Positions 7,146-16,055 of a DNA stretch of 64,000 nt are shown here, one piece after another. Within the stretch, counting starts at the first letter, position 1, and the number at the start of each line of letters is the position of its first letter. The translations under genes were made by a program, and so were the position numbers. This DNA comes from Aeromonas piscicola (GTDB lineage Bacteria; Pseudomonadota; Gammaproteobacteria; Enterobacterales; Aeromonadaceae), in contig NZ_CDBL01000034.1 in assembly GCF_000820005.1 (NCBI RefSeq), positions 236,208 to 300,207 on the forward strand, read 5' to 3'. The notes below the pieces were generated by a model, which was given only the letters and a program-made list of their open reading frames with translations, did not search any database and was not told the origin of the DNA.

Positions 7146-9098
7146 TTGTATACAGACGTCTTGATCCTGCTGTTTGCCGCCGTCTTGCTGGTGGCGATTT
7201 TCCGGCGCCTCGGCCAGCCGGTGATCCTTGCCTACCTGCTCGCCGGGGTTCTGCTCGGCCCCTATGGCGCCGCCGTGATCACGGGGCAGGCGATCATGCA
7301 GACCATAGCTGAACTCGGCATCGTCTTTCTGATGTTCTCGCTCGGGTTGGAGTTCTCGCTGCCGCGGCTGATCGCCATGCGAATGCTGGTGCTGGGGGTG
7401 GGCGGTTTGCAGGTACTGTTCACCTCCTCGCTGTTCTTCTGGCTCGCGTGGTGGTGGGGGCTGAGCCTGTCGCAGGCGCTGGTGGTTTCGGGCACCCTGG
7501 CGCTCTCCTCCACCGCCGTGGTGATCAAGCAGCTGGGGGAGCAAAAACAGCTGCACACCCGCCGGGCCCAGCTCGGGGTGAGCGTGCTGCTGTTTCAGGA
7601 TCTGGCGGTGGTACCGCTCTTGGTGATGATCCCCATACTGGCGAGGCCAGAGGTGCAGGGCAGCGCCCTGCTGGCGGAGATCGCCTGGGCCACTCTCAAG
7701 GGGCTGTTTGCCCTGTCCAGCCTGTTGGCGGTGGGCAAGTGGTTGCTGCCGCTGCTGTTTCACGAGGTGGCACGGGCCCGCTCCGACGAGCTTTTCGTGC
7801 TGAGCGCCCTGCTGGTGGCGCTGGTGGCCGCCTCGCTGACCCAGTGGATGGGGTTATCCATGGCGCTGGGGGCCTTTCTGGCAGGCATGATGCTGGGCGA
7901 GTCCCACTATCGCCACCAGCTGGAGGTCGACATACGGCCGTTTCGGGACGTGTTGATGGGGCTCTTCTTCATCACCATCGGCATGACCATGGACTGGCAG
8001 CTGGTGGCACGGGCCTGGTGGCAGGTGATCCTCAGCGTGCTCGGCCTCATATTGATCAAATCCCTGCTGGTGCTGCTGGCCGGCCGCCTGATGGGGGAGC
8101 GCAAGCGCGATGCCATGGCGACGGGGATCATGCTGAGCCAGGTCGGCGAGTTTGGCTTCGTGCTGCTGGCGCTGGCCAATCACCACGGCCTGCTCGACCA
8201 TCAGCTGATCTCCCTGCTCATCGGCATAGGGGTGACCTCCATCGCCATGACCCCCTGGCTGGTGCAGCGGGCCCACGGCCTGGCCCGCTCGCTCACCGAC
8301 TCGGCCCTGCTCTCCCGCTCCGAGGTGGCGCAGTCCGGCCTCAGCAAGCATCAACACGTCATCATCGCCGGTTTCGGCCGGGCCGGGCAGACCTGCGCCC
8401 GCTTCCTCAAGCTGGAAGACATCCCCTTCCTCGCGCTGGATCTCGATCCCGAACGGGTGAGCGAGGCCAAGTCGGCGGGGGAGCAGGTGGCGTTTGGCGA
8501 TGCGAGCCGGCGCGATATCCTGCTGGCCGCCGGCCTGCTGCGGGCCCGGTTGGTGATCATCACCTTCGACGATCGCAAGCGGGTCGAGGCCATGTTGACG
8601 CTGATCAAGGAGCTGGCGGCGGAGGTCAGGGTGCTGGTGCGCACCCGGGATGACAGCTTTCTGGAGGCCTTCAAGCAGGCTGGGGCTTATGAGGTGATCC
8701 CTGAATCCCAGGAGGGGGCCCTGATGCTGGTCTCCCACCTGCTGCTCAACTGCAACGTCCCCATAGGCCGGGTGATCCGGCGCATGGAGCACGAGCGCAG
8801 CAGCCAGTATCGCTTCCTGCACGGCTTCTACTGGGGAGATCAGAGCGCCGGGAATCTGGAGACGGATCAGTTGCTTGAGCGACTGCATCCCGTGTTGTTG
8901 CACGATCAGGCCTGGGCTGTGGGGCGCACAGTGCAGGCGCTGGCACTGGATACGGTGCGGATCAAGGAGGTGCAGCGCGGCGAGCAGAGCCTGGAGCCCA
9001 GACCCGAGCTGACGCTGGCGGCGGGAGATAGGCTGGTGCTGTTTGGCAACGCGGTGGCGATGGAGCAGGCCGAGCAGCGGCTGCTGGAGGGGCGCTAG
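7146..9098 (+). CDS. CPA2-family monovalent cation:proton antiporter with RCK domain (KefB/YbaL-like)
   Basis: Inner-membrane K+/Na+:H+ exchanger of the KefB/KefC/YbaL type. The 650-residue product begins with about 12 transmembrane helices (to around residue 390, with LGQPVILAYLLAGVLLGP and GLEFSLPRL). A Rossmann RCK_N domain follows (HVIIAGFGRAGQTCARFL near residue 400; FLALDLDPERV), then a C-terminal TrkA_C-like domain (LAAGDRLVLFG). It probably starts at TTG 7146, preceded by GGGAGG with a five-base spacer; no ATG occurs at a suitable place. No KefF/KefG-type accessory gene is adjacent, so glutathione gating cannot be assumed. Confidence 0.88.
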   Translation: MYTDVLILLFAAVLLVAIFRRLGQPVILAYLLAGVLLGPYGAAVITGQAIMQTIAELGIVFLMFSLGLEFSLPRLIAMRMLVLGVGGLQVLFTSSLFFWLAWWWGLSLSQALVVSGTLALSSTAVVIKQLGEQKQLHTRRAQLGVSVLLFQDLAVVPLLVMIPILARPEVQGSALLAEIAWATLKGLFALSSLLAVGKWLLPLLFHEVARARSDELFVLSALLVALVAASLTQWMGLSMALGAFLAGMMLGESHYRHQLEVDIRPFRDVLMGLFFITIGMTMDWQLVARAWWQVILSVLGLILIKSLLVLLAGRLMGERKRDAMATGIMLSQVGEFGFVLLALANHHGLLDHQLISLLIGIGVTSIAMTPWLVQRAHGLARSLTDSALLSRSEVAQSGLSKHQHVIIAGFGRAGQTCARFLKLEDIPFLALDLDPERVSEAKSAGEQVAFGDASRRDILLAAGLLRARLVIITFDDRKRVEAMLTLIKELAAEVRVLVRTRDDSFLEAFKQAGAYEVIPESQEGALMLVSHLLLNCNVPIGRVIRRMEHERSSQYRFLHGFYWGDQSAGNLETDQLLERLHPVLLHDQAWAVGRTVQALALDTVRIKEVQRGEQSLEPRPELTLAAGDRLVLFGNAVAMEQAEQRLLEGR

Positions 9099-9125
9099 CC
9101 CGGCGGCCCTCCGGTCGGCTGCGGT

Positions 9126-10271
9126 TCATGCCTCTTCCCGCGCCATCAGCTCGATGCCCAGAAACTGTTCGACCCGCTGGCGCTCGTTGAGGGTGTCCCG
9201 GTAGCCCAGCTTGATCAGTTGCTGGCAATAACCGGGGTAGAACATCAGGAAACTGGCCAGGCTGCTGGTCTCATCCCCCGTGACCCCCAGCACTCGCAGC
9301 AGGCGGCGCAGTTGCAACGGCATCTTGCGCAAATAGTTCAGCGCTATGATGTCGAGATCCTCGCTCGGCTTCAGCACGCAGGTCTCCACCCGCTTTAATT
9401 TCAAACGGCTACGCTCCCGCTCTGGAATGAGATCCAGGGTCTGGTTGATGCGCCACAGTCGCTCAAGATCCGAGTTGAGGGTGTCGGTGAAAACGGTATC
9501 AAGCAGGTGGCTGGCGATGTTGGCGCTGGTCAGGTGACCGTGATGAAAGGTTGGCGCCGAGTGGGCCGGCGGATCCAGAGTGATCAGCAGGATCCGCTCT
9601 GCCCCCAGGTGGATGGCGGGGCTGAGCGGGCTGAGCTGGTGGATGGATCCATCGCCGTAGAATTTGTCGCCTATATGGGTTGCGGGAAAGACAAACGGCA
9701 GCGCCGAGGAGGCCAGCAGGTGATCTGACGTGAGCAGGGTGCGCACCCCGCGCCGTCTGGCCCGCTCCCATGGCAGGTGTTCGGCCCGTCCCTGAAAGAA
9801 GGTGGTGGAGAGGCCGTCATCGTAATCGGACGCCGTGATGGCGAGCGCCTCCAGGCTGCCGTATAGGATGTTGTCATCGATGCGGTGGTAGTCGATGAGC
9901 TGATCCAGCAGGCGGCGCAGTGGCGCGTTGTCGAACAGGTGAAAGGCGTGGTTGGTGTGGGGGTTGATGAGGCCTGCCGAGCCCTCGTACATCAGCCGCC
10001 ACAGCAATCTGCCGGGATGAAAGTCGAAGATGTGATGGGTCTCGAAGCGGCGCCAGACCCATTCAAGCTTGCGTACCCCCAGATGAAAACAGGAGGCATA
10101 GCAGGCCAGTGCGGTGACATTGATGGCGCCAGCCGAGGTACCGCACAGTATGGGAAAGGGAATGCCGAGATTGCGGGGATAGAACTCGGCAATGGCCTTG
10201 AGGGCACCGACCTGATAGGCGGCGCGAGCACCGCCACCGGTTAACAGAAGAGCTGTGTTGGGTCTGGCCAT
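9126..10271 (-). CDS. Patatin-like phospholipase
   Basis: Predicted serine acyl hydrolase acting on phospholipids. The 381-residue product has the patatin oxyanion motif TGGGARAAYQVG at the N-terminus, the nucleophile motif GTSAGAIN near residue 45, and the Asp of the catalytic dyad in KFYGDGSIHQLSPLSPA near residue 205. There is no signal peptide. The C-terminal 130 residues carry no feature I recognise. ATG 10271 is preferred to an in-frame GTG at 10310 because MARPNTALLLTGGG matches the usual N-terminus. Substrate is unknown. Confidence 0.88.
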   Translation of the reverse strand: MARPNTALLLTGGGARAAYQVGALKAIAEFYPRNLGIPFPILCGTSAGAINVTALACYASCFHLGVRKLEWVWRRFETHHIFDFHPGRLLWRLMYEGSAGLINPHTNHAFHLFDNAPLRRLLDQLIDYHRIDDNILYGSLEALAITASDYDDGLSTTFFQGRAEHLPWERARRRGVRTLLTSDHLLASSALPFVFPATHIGDKFYGDGSIHQLSPLSPAIHLGAERILLITLDPPAHSAPTFHHGHLTSANIASHLLDTVFTDTLNSDLERLWRINQTLDLIPERERSRLKLKRVETCVLKPSEDLDIIALNYLRKMPLQLRRLLRVLGVTGDETSSLASFLMFYPGYCQQLIKLGYRDTLNERQRVEQFLGIELMAREEA

Positions 10272-10393
10272 GATACTGCGCCTTATGCTTGCCACTGGGG
10301 GTGTTGCCACCGAGCAATTTAACTATAAGGCGCTGTATCGAATATAAAAACAGGGTTGCTCACCATTTTTTTGCAGGCTGGTTTCGACCCCTG

Positions 10394-11263
10394 TCATCCG
10401 ACCGTATGCGGCGTGTTCAGCCGATCGAAGGCGGCAAACACGGGGGCGCTGGCGAGGATGCGACCGTGGCCCAGTCCCCGGGTCGTGACCAGCCGGGTGC
10501 GGCCGTCCCGGCTTGCTCGCAGGGAGTCGTCGTGGGGGGCAAACTTGTCCTCCTCGTCGTGCACTATGATGGCGGCCCCCGCGCGGCTGGCGAGGCACCC
10601 CAGCGGATCGACAGTGCTGAGGGGATGCTGGTACTCCTGCTCAATCTCTTTCACCACGGCATCGAACAGCCGGATGGAGTAGCCGGAGCGCGCCACCATG
10701 CCGTAGAGCTGGGGCACATAGTCGAGCACGGGCGAGATGAGCAGCAGCGGCAGCTTGTCCAGGTTTGGCACCCGGCTGGAGAGGGTGACGGCGCCCCCCA
10801 TGCTGTGGGCTATGAGCCCCTGGATGGGGCCAGACTCGTCGCTCAGCTTGGCTACCAGCTCGTCGAAGGCGCGCACGAAGCGGGGCAGGTGGCCGGTATG
10901 GCCGGCGCTGTGGCCGTGAGCCGGATGATCATAGGCGATGGCGGTAAAGCCCTGGGCGGCGATGTGACTCATCAACGGATAGAACTGGCTGGCGCTGCCG
11001 GACCAGCCGTGCATCAGCAGCCAGACCGGTCCCTGGCCGAGCCGGTAGCTCATCAATAGCCCTTCGCTGGTGTGCACGGCTTGCTTCACCAGGCCCCCAG
11101 GCGCCGCCTCGTCCCGCTGATTGCGCTGGGGGGTGAGCAGCAGCTTGCTGGCGGTGCGTCTGGCGTGAGCGGGGGCGAGTCTGTGGTGCAACCGGGTGCC
11201 GAGTCCCAGCAGCCATTTGCTCGGGCTGAAGCGGCGGTTGTTGAAGTAGATCTTGCTGCTCAT
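10394..11263 (-). CDS. Alpha/beta-fold hydrolase
   Basis: Serine hydrolase of the alpha/beta fold, 289 residues. Visible are the oxyanion-region HGWSGSASQFYPL, the nucleophile elbow AHSMGGAV near residue 150, a likely catalytic Asp in IIVHDEEDKFAP and a C-terminal His in TRGLGHGRIL. The N-terminus is basic with no clear signal peptide. ATG 11263 has a CAGGAG ribosome-binding site. It lies 69 bases downstream of a TetR gene on the same strand and has a copy of the TetR operator-like motif in its leader, so it is a likely regulatory target. Natural substrate unknown; an esterase or lipid hydrolase is plausible. Confidence 0.85.
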   Translation of the reverse strand: MSSKIYFNNRRFSPSKWLLGLGTRLHHRLAPAHARRTASKLLLTPQRNQRDEAAPGGLVKQAVHTSEGLLMSYRLGQGPVWLLMHGWSGSASQFYPLMSHIAAQGFTAIAYDHPAHGHSAGHTGHLPRFVRAFDELVAKLSDESGPIQGLIAHSMGGAVTLSSRVPNLDKLPLLLISPVLDYVPQLYGMVARSGYSIRLFDAVVKEIEQEYQHPLSTVDPLGCLASRAGAAIIVHDEEDKFAPHDDSLRASRDGRTRLVTTRGLGHGRILASAPVFAAFDRLNTPHTVG

Positions 11264-11286
11264 GATGCTCCTGTCTGTTTTGTGTT

Positions 11287-11300
11287 CGAGCGGTCGTGCT
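11287..11300. promoter_or_regulatory. Second TetR operator-like motif before the hydrolase gene
   Basis: AGCACGACCGCT (minus strand) shares the half-site AGCACG and the central ACCG with the palindrome upstream of the TetR gene at 11954-11967. It lies about 25 bases before the hydrolase ATG. Confidence 0.35.
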
Positions 11301-11332
11301 TTTTTGTGGCTTTTTAAAAAGGCAGTTGAAAA

Positions 11333-11923
11333 TCAGCGCCAGCTGGTCAGCAGAGCCTCCACTTCGGGCCAGAAGTGGCGGGCCGGATCCTGACACAAGT
11401 CCAGCGCGTTGAACACCTGATCCCCCAGATAGAGGCCGTACAGCCGGTAGACGGCGCGCCAGGGATCCATGTCGCCGCGCCACTCCCCCTGCGCCTGACC
11501 CTGTACCACCTGGCGGGCCAGGTAGTCTAGCCAGAAGCGCACCAGCTGGCGGGCCGCCTGCTGGACCTCGCCCTCCTGGGCCGAGGTCCAGGCATCGAGG
11601 AACATGCAGCGACCGGCGAAGCTCTGGTTCCAGGCCAGCCAGGCCTGCCAGGCCTGCAGCAGGGCGATCAGCTTCTCCTGCTGGTTGCCGTGCTGCTGCT
11701 GGCGCACCGGCTGGATCACCCGTTCCCGGAACACCTCGGCGGCGTACTCCAGCACGGCGATCTGCAGGTTGTCGCGGGATTGGAAGTGAGCAAAGAGGCC
11801 GCTCTTGGACATCTCGCAGGCGCAGGCAAGGGAGCCTATGGTCAGGCTCTCCAGTCCCTGCTGGCTCGCCTGCTCAAACGCAGTCTGCAAAATGTTGTCG
11901 CGGGTCAGCCGGCCCTTGCTCAT
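11333..11923 (-). CDS. TetR/AcrR-family transcriptional regulator
   Basis: Ligand-responsive repressor, 196 residues. The N-terminal helix-turn-helix is clear (TRDNILQTAFEQASQQGLESLTIGSLACACEMSKSGLFAHFQSRDNL, residues 7-54). It is followed by an all-helical ligand domain rich in aromatic residues (WQAWLAWNQSFAGRCMF), with a YLARQVVQGQAQGEWRGDMDP segment in the C-terminal half. It is followed on the same strand by the alpha/beta hydrolase. An imperfect palindrome lies in its promoter (11954-11967), suggesting autoregulation. Confidence 0.92.
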   Translation of the reverse strand: MSKGRLTRDNILQTAFEQASQQGLESLTIGSLACACEMSKSGLFAHFQSRDNLQIAVLEYAAEVFRERVIQPVRQQQHGNQQEKLIALLQAWQAWLAWNQSFAGRCMFLDAWTSAQEGEVQQAARQLVRFWLDYLARQVVQGQAQGEWRGDMDPWRAVYRLYGLYLGDQVFNALDLCQDPARHFWPEVEALLTSWR

Positions 11924-11953
11924 CGCACTCTCCTCGTTGGCCCTGCAGCATAA

Positions 11954-11967
11954 AGTACGACCGTGCT
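11954..11967. promoter_or_regulatory. Candidate TetR-type operator (imperfect palindrome)
   Basis: AGTACGACCGTGCT reads as an imperfect palindrome of the form AGyACG-ry-CGTrCT, typical in size and symmetry for TetR operators. It lies about 30 bases upstream of the TetR start; a related half-site recurs before the hydrolase gene. Confidence 0.45.
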
Positions 11968-12029
11968 ATTTGTCGAGCGAGATACCGCGATGAGAGGGAA
12001 GCCGGTCAGAGGTTGTCGCCTTCCGTCAT

Positions 12030-12364
12030 GGCAAGGGGTCAGTCGTCCTTGATATCCATCTGCTGCAGGGCGATCACCGCCTGGGTACGATTCTTGACCC
12101 CGAGTTTGCGGAAGCCGGGGGTGATATGGACCTTGATGGTGGCAAGGGGTCAGTCGTCCTTGATATCCATCTGCTGCAACGCGATCACCGCCTGGGTACG
12201 GTTCTTGACCCCGAGCTTGCGAAAGGCGGGGGTGATATGGACCTTGATGGTGGCAAGGGGGTCAGTCGTCCTTGATATCCATCTGCTGCAACGCGATCAC
12301 CGCCTGGGTACGGTTCTTGACGCCGAGCTTGCGAAAGATGGCGGTGATATGGGCCTTGATGGTG
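12030..12364 (-). repeat. Three tandem copies of the response regulator 3' end (about 111-bp unit)
   Basis: The last 33 codons of the response regulator plus stop and TGACCCC(C)TTGCC are repeated: the genuine gene end (about 12252-12364) and two extra copies (12141-12251 and 12030-12140). Stop codons lie at 12262, 12150 and 12039, giving steps of 112 and 111 bases; the odd base is an extra C in the first junction. Each extra copy still encodes TIKVHITP..FRKLGVKNRTQAV..DIKDD and a TGA. Copies 1 and 2 share changes that the functional gene lacks, and several differences between them are synonymous. Each junction joins on a GCCA shared by the gene interior and the bases after the stop. Confidence 0.92.
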
Positions 12365-12906
12365 GCCTCGGAGACATTGAGCTCCCAGGCGATCTGCTTG
12401 TTGAGACTGCCATCGCGCAGCATCACCAGCACCTTGTACTGCTGGGGCGTGAGGCTGGCGAGCTTGCTGGCGAAATCGGGGCCATCTTCGGACTCTGGAT
12501 GCAGCGAGATGCCGGCCGGCACCCAGTTATCCCCCCCGATCACCGTATTGAGGGCGTTGACCAGCTCCTTCATGGGCACAGATTTGGGGATGAAGCCCAG
12601 TGCCCCGAGCCGCAGCACCTGCTGGATGATGGCGGGATCCTCCGAGGCGGAGACCACGACTATGGGCAGATCCGGGTGCTGGCCGCGCAGGTGGGCGAGG
12701 CCGGAGAAACCGTTGGCGCCCGGCATCTTGAGATCGAGCAGCAACAGGTCCACCTCAGGGTGTTCCCCCAGCAGGCTGGTCAGACTGTCGATGGAGTCCG
12801 CCTCCAGCAGCTGGGCGTCGTTGATGGCCATGTGCACCGCTTGATAGAGGGCGCCCCGAAACAGGGGGTGGTCATCTGCGATGACGATGGTAAATTGGCT
12901 ATCCAT
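12262..12906 (-). CDS. NarL/FixJ-family response regulator
   Basis: Phosphorylation-controlled transcription factor, 214 residues. The receiver domain (residues 1-125) has IADDHP acidic pocket residues, phospho-acceptor Asp in LLLLDLKMPG near residue 57, and Lys in GFIPKSVPM. The C-terminal LuxR-type helix-turn-helix (about 145-205) contains SLTPQQYKVLVMLRDGSLNKQIAWELNVSEATIKAHITAIFRKLGVKNRTQAV. No sensor kinase is adjacent, so it is an orphan here. The gene ends at the first of three tandem repeats of its own tail. Divergent from the GST gene. Partner and regulon unknown. Confidence 0.92.
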   Translation of the reverse strand: MDSQFTIVIADDHPLFRGALYQAVHMAINDAQLLEADSIDSLTSLLGEHPEVDLLLLDLKMPGANGFSGLAHLRGQHPDLPIVVVSASEDPAIIQQVLRLGALGFIPKSVPMKELVNALNTVIGGDNWVPAGISLHPESEDGPDFASKLASLTPQQYKVLVMLRDGSLNKQIAWELNVSEATIKAHITAIFRKLGVKNRTQAVIALQQMDIKDD

Positions 12907-13064
12907 TGCTCACATTGTTGCTAACTGATTGTTTTGGAAAATCAAACTAGCATCGCTCCCCGAGGGGGTCAAACCCGCAGGCGTGCAAATGTGAAGCGAC
13001 CGTCGGATGTCGTGCCATTGGGGCCGATGGGATGGTCATGAGCAACCCATGCAGGAGGCAAGAG

Positions 13065-13691
13065 ATGGGATCCTTGGTATTGACGGTGGGCACTGGCTCC
13101 ACCTGGGCAATGCGTGCCGCTCTGGTGCTCGCCATGAGCGGGCTGGAGTGGCAGGAGCAGGTGTTTGATCTGGAAGATGCCAAGGCGTTGGCGCGGCTCA
13201 AGCGCGTGGGGCCCACCGGCCTGGTGCCCTGGCTGGATCACGATGGCGTGCGGATACACGACTCGCTGGCCATCGCCGAATACCTGCACGAGCTCTGTCC
13301 AGACCGCCAGCTCTATCCCGCTTCCCGCGCAGAACGGGCGCTGGCCCGCAGCCTGTGCGCCGAACTGCACTCGGGCTTTGGCCAGATCCGCAGTCAGCTG
13401 CCCTTCTTCCAGGGGGCGCCGACCCGCAGCGAGCCGCCGGTAGAAGCCATCGGCGAGCTGGCTCGCTTGCAGACAATCTGGTCCCAGGCGAGGGGGCCCT
13501 TCTACTTCGGCGAGGCGGGCATCATAGACGCCTTCTATGGGGTGATGGCCTATCGGCTGGCCAGCTACGGCATCCAGCTGCCCGGTCAGGCCGGCATCTA
13601 TCAACAGGCCTTGCTGGCCTGGCCCCTGTGGCAGGCGCTGCTGGTCAAGGTACGCCTGCAGTGGCCGGTGGCGGCGCGCCAGCCGGCGTAG
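13065..13691 (+). CDS. Glutathione S-transferase-like protein
   Basis: A 208-residue protein with an N-terminal thioredoxin-like GST domain (TVGTGSTWAMRAALVLAMSGLEW, then GPTGLVPWLDHDGVRIHDSLAIAEYLHEL with the cis-Pro and the Ser of the glutathione-binding DS motif). An alpha-helical C-terminal domain follows. The start at 13065 is set by AGGAGG (13053-13058) six bases upstream; a longer in-frame start at 13032 lacks an RBS. It ends in a terminator shared with the convergent malS. Substrate unknown. Confidence 0.85.
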   Translation: MGSLVLTVGTGSTWAMRAALVLAMSGLEWQEQVFDLEDAKALARLKRVGPTGLVPWLDHDGVRIHDSLAIAEYLHELCPDRQLYPASRAERALARSLCAELHSGFGQIRSQLPFFQGAPTRSEPPVEAIGELARLQTIWSQARGPFYFGEAGIIDAFYGVMAYRLASYGIQLPGQAGIYQQALLAWPLWQALLVKVRLQWPVAARQPA

Positions 13692-13727
13692 GCGGCCCTG
13701 CTGAATGTTCGACGATGACTGACATGA

Positions 13728-13760
13728 AGAGAGGGGAGCCAGTGGCTCCCCTCTCTCTTG
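13728..13760. terminator. Bidirectional terminator between GST gene and malS
   Basis: AGAGAGGGGAGCC pairs perfectly with GGCTCCCCTCTCT around a three-base loop (13728-13756), between two convergent genes. T-tracts are short on both sides. Confidence 0.7.
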
Positions 13761-13780
13761 TGGCTAATGTAGCCCAGACG

Positions 13781-15892
13781 TTATTTCTGCCGACCGGCAA
13801 ACACCACCACCACCTTGTCGTTCCCCTTTTCCCGCACAAAGCTGTAGGGCGCATCGGACAGCTTCTTGTGGCTGCCTGCCGCCACCGCCGGGTGAGCGGC
13901 GCGGAACTGGCCGAGTCGCTGCCAGTGCTTGACCAGCTCGGCCTTGTCGCCGCTCGCCAGCTCCTGCCAGTTCATGTCAGATCGCACGCTCTGATCGAAC
14001 ACGCCCCCATCCTTGGCCAGACCCCGGCCCGACTCGTCCCCGTAGTAGAGCTGGATGCCGCCCGGCAGCAGCATGAAGCTGTTGGCCACCCTCCGCTGCA
14101 GCGGTACGTCCTGATAGTCGCCGAAGAACAGCTTGGTGTCGTGGGAGCTGATGTAGCTCAGCACGTTGAACTCGGGATCCTGGTTGATGCGGCTGGCGTA
14201 GCTGGCATAGGTGGGATCGCTGCCCGCCATGCACTGGGCCTGAGGCAGGGCAAACTCGCGCTGGTAGTCGAAGTTGATCAGCGAATCGAAGCCGTTCTGG
14301 TACCAGAAGTCCTTGGCGACCCCGTGATCCCACACCTCGCCCACCATGTAGAAGGGCAGATCATCGAGCGCCTTGTCCGGGTTGGCGGCCTTCCACTCCT
14401 TGAGCGCCGCCGTGCCCGCCTGCTTGAGCCTGGCCCACACCTCTGGTTCCAAGTGCTTGACGGTATCGGCCCGAAAGCCGTCGATGCCAAAGCGGCGCAC
14501 CCAGTCGGTGTGCCAGGCGATGAGGTAGTCGCTCACCGTAGCGTTGGGCAGCGCCTTGGCCCTGGTGTCTTTCTTCGCCGCCAGCAGCGGCGGCAAGCCC
14601 ACCGGCTTGGTGGACTCGGTCAGGAAGTCCGGCAGCCCCGCCACAGTGCCGGTCACGTCGTCGGTGCCGGGTTGCGGGTAACCGGGCAGGCCGGCCCGTA
14701 CCCAATCACCGCTCCACCACTTGTTCCAGTCTGGTGATTGGTAGTCGATAAACTGGTTGTAGCCATGCCAGTTGAGGCCGCCGCTCGGGCGCCACTCGTT
14801 CCAGCGGATCGGTAGCTTGCCGCTGTTCTGGGTCAGGCTCTCGAGCCCCAGATCCTGCAGGTCGGCCAGGGTGGCGTATCCGGCGTGGTTCATCACCACG
14901 TCCAGAATGATCCGCATGCCGCGCTTGTGGGCCTCGTCCACCAGGGTTTTCAGGCTCTCTTCATCGCCGTAGTTGGGATCAATCTTGGTGAAGTCCAATG
15001 CCCAGTAACCGTGGTAGGCATAGAAGGGGAAGTTGCCCTGTTCGCCGCCGCCGATGAAGCCGTGTACCTGCTCCACCATGGGAGTGATCCAGATGGCGTT
15101 CATGCCGAGGCTCTTGATGTAGTCGAGCTTCTCGGTCAGCCCTTTGAAATCGCCGCCATGCCAGGTTGCAACCTCGTCCTGACCATCCTTCTGGCGACCG
15201 AAACTGTGGTCGTTGGCGGGATCGCCGTTGTGGAAGCGATCGGTCAGCAAGAAATAGACGCTGGCCTGATCCCAGCTGAAAGGTTCTTGCTTGGCTACCT
15301 TGACCGGTTCGAGCAGCAGCAGACCACCGCTCTCCCTGGTCGGGGTCAGGGTCAGCTTGCCTCCCTTGACCAGGGCTTCCTGTCTGGAATAGGCATCCCG
15401 CAGCCGGGTGCCGTCGGGCCAGACTCCCTGCAGCGATACGGTGACAGGGCCGCCATCCCAGCTGATGCAGGGCTCCTCGGGGGGCTGGCGCTTGAACTCG
15501 CTCTTCTTGGTGGCTCGCAGCACCTTGAGGCTGGGGGTAGCCGGGTTGAAGGTGAACTGATAATCCCCGGCCAGCATCACCCGCAGGGTGAAACTTGTCC
15601 CCTTGGCGCATTTGTCCATGGGTTGGGCGGTGCCGAAGGGGAGCGGCTTGCTCTCGCTCGGGCCGAAGCTGGTGCCGCAGCTGCTGCCCGGGTCACTGAT
15701 GCGGATCTGGTGGCTGCCCTTGTCCAGCTTGTGGGTCAGGCTGACGGTGCCCTTGTCCAGCGTCAGCGCCTCGGCCACAGGTTTGCCATCCACATAGAGA
15801 TGCACCTCGGGGGAGGCCAGCACCAGGCCTGAACACAGGGGGCCGGCCAGCAGGGCGAGCCAGAGGGGGGAGAAGCGAGGAGAGCGACACAT
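13781..15892 (-). CDS. malS: Periplasmic alpha-amylase MalS-like (GH13)
   Basis: Hydrolyses maltodextrins in the periplasm. The 703-residue product has a signal peptide (WLALLAGPLCSGLVLA, cleavage near residue 27), an N-terminal beta-rich region of about 200 residues with carbohydrate-binding character, then the GH13 catalytic barrel. Motifs are DVVMNHAG (region I), GFRADTVKH with the nucleophile Asp near residue 474 (region II), the acid Glu in MVGEVWDHG near 518 (region III) and YISSHDTK near 584 (region IV). Length and N-terminal extension fit MalS (676 residues in E. coli). No other maltose genes adjoin it. Confidence 0.88.
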   Translation of the reverse strand: MCRSPRFSPLWLALLAGPLCSGLVLASPEVHLYVDGKPVAEALTLDKGTVSLTHKLDKGSHQIRISDPGSSCGTSFGPSESKPLPFGTAQPMDKCAKGTSFTLRVMLAGDYQFTFNPATPSLKVLRATKKSEFKRQPPEEPCISWDGGPVTVSLQGVWPDGTRLRDAYSRQEALVKGGKLTLTPTRESGGLLLLEPVKVAKQEPFSWDQASVYFLLTDRFHNGDPANDHSFGRQKDGQDEVATWHGGDFKGLTEKLDYIKSLGMNAIWITPMVEQVHGFIGGGEQGNFPFYAYHGYWALDFTKIDPNYGDEESLKTLVDEAHKRGMRIILDVVMNHAGYATLADLQDLGLESLTQNSGKLPIRWNEWRPSGGLNWHGYNQFIDYQSPDWNKWWSGDWVRAGLPGYPQPGTDDVTGTVAGLPDFLTESTKPVGLPPLLAAKKDTRAKALPNATVSDYLIAWHTDWVRRFGIDGFRADTVKHLEPEVWARLKQAGTAALKEWKAANPDKALDDLPFYMVGEVWDHGVAKDFWYQNGFDSLINFDYQREFALPQAQCMAGSDPTYASYASRINQDPEFNVLSYISSHDTKLFFGDYQDVPLQRRVANSFMLLPGGIQLYYGDESGRGLAKDGGVFDQSVRSDMNWQELASGDKAELVKHWQRLGQFRAAHPAVAAGSHKKLSDAPYSFVREKGNDKVVVVFAGRQK

Positions 15893-16055
15893 AAGCCATT
15901 CCTTGAGCAGGGGTAAGCGGACCAGATTCCGTCAATGGGGCTCATTCTAGGGGGCATGGTGGCGGGCATGGACAGGCAAAGCGCCGATTTGTGACCTCAG
16001 TTCAAATGGTTACGTTTTCAGAAATGGGAAAGTGTGACACCGGAACGCCGGCCAT

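Noticed and set aside
12013..12924. 303-codon plus-strand frame across the tandem repeats
   Set aside because: Its repetitive sequence comes from reading the response regulator repeats on the wrong strand.
15985..16010. CRP- or MalT-like sites upstream of malS
   Set aside because: TGTGA is followed by a poor right half (TTCAA) and no GGGGAKGAGG MalT box could be found.
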